In this document: one piece after another, positions 63,846 through 64,000 of the stretch | How positions within the stretch are numbered: position 1 is the first letter of the stretch | Layout of the letters: each line of letters opens with the position of its first letter | Source: Tranzscheliella williamsii | Taxonomy: Eukaryota > Basidiomycota > Ustilaginomycetes > Ustilaginales > Ustilaginaceae | Length of the DNA: 64,000 bases | Assembly: GCA_023212725.1 (NCBI GenBank) | Contig: JALBYF010000053.1 | Location: forward strand, 62,001 to 126,000 | Direction of reading: 5' to 3' | Notes under the pieces: generated by a model | The model's database searches: none | Told to the model about the DNA's origin: nothing | What the model saw: only the letters and a program-made list of their open reading frames with translations | Translations under genes and position numbers: made by a program

Positions 63846-63851
63846 ACGCGT
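63846..63851. promoter_or_regulatory. MluI cell-cycle box (MCB), distal copy
   Basis: Second ACGCGT, about 385 bp upstream of the MCM6 ATG. Two copies within 27 bp, before an S-phase gene, make a functional role more likely than a single chance hit. Confidence 0.55.
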
Positions 63852-64000
63852 CCCATGCGCGTAGCGCGCGGCATGCTAGTTTTCGCCGCTGTGTACATTT
63901 GGACTCATCAACACCGGTCCGCGCCTACGACCTGCCAAAGCTCGCATTTCCCTGAAGGCGGCAGATAGGTAAGCAGGCTATCTTAGACGATCAGCCACGG

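Larger units (their letters stand above)
63462..64000. other. MCM6 upstream region
   Basis: The last 539 bp of the window. It contains two ACGCGT boxes and a CACAGTCACAGT motif (63752-63763). No coding region is supported. Confidence 0.5.

Noticed and set aside
1..64000. Transposons, CRISPR arrays, rRNA genes, secondary-metabolite or mating-type cluster
   Set aside because: No transposase, reverse transcriptase, long terminal or inverted repeats, spaced direct repeats, rRNA-like sequence, polyketide or peptide synthetase, pheromone or receptor gene was seen.

Overview
The window reads as nuclear DNA of a basidiomycete yeast or smut fungus, most likely one of the Ustilaginaceae (Ustilago/Sporisorium/Pseudozyma-like). 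The reasons are high G+C, genes on both strands at about one per 3 kb, mostly intronless or with one or two short introns (75-153 bp, GTRNGY...YAG), long uninterrupted coding regions, an archaeal-type proton-pump opsin, and fungal-only families (Zn2Cys6 regulator, DASH subunit, LtrA). The species is inferred, not proven. I see no transposon, rRNA, tRNA or CRISPR.

Layout. 0-11 kb: a large serine-rich unknown protein (-), then two poorly characterised genes (6481-7503 and 10226-11086, +), each behind a 2.7-3.4 kb gene-free stretch. 11.5-18.2 kb: tRNA-His guanylyltransferase (+) converging on a ferric reductase (-), then the complex I 40 kDa subunit (-, one intron) and an AlkA/Mag1-type DNA glycosylase (-). 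19-29 kb: eIF3e (+), an MFS transporter (+, one intron) converging on an LtrA-family membrane protein (-), and a Zn2Cys6 transcription factor (-, two introns). 31-38.5 kb: a CreB/USP12-46-type deubiquitinase (+), a Dal5/allantoate-type MFS permease (-), and a small three-exon DASH subunit Dad4 (-), which I rebuilt from split reading frames. 39-47 kb: P5A ATPase Spf1 (+), microbial rhodopsin (-), MDR-type oxidoreductase (-), Pex4 ubiquitin-conjugating enzyme (+). 47-64 kb: phospholipase D (-), Rrp15 (-), succinyl-CoA ligase beta (+), neutral ceramidase (-), MCM6 (-).

The genes do not form a single pathway or cluster. They are mainly housekeeping functions: translation, ribosome assembly, replication, kinetochore, respiration and TCA cycle, ER quality control, peroxisome and lipid turnover. 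Surface or regulated functions (transporters, ferric reductase, opsin, LtrA) are interspersed.

The least conventional signals are of sequence organisation. First, the coding strand becomes C-rich toward the stop codon, so GC skew flips at the six convergent gene junctions. Second, a TGACTGTGA-type motif recurs in at least seven intergenic regions, almost always 5' of a gene. Third, two ACGCGT boxes lie upstream of MCM6. Fourth, an unresolved coding-like island lies at 34.3-35.1 kb. Several long reading frames begin only at GTG or TTG; for those I moved the start to the first in-frame ATG.
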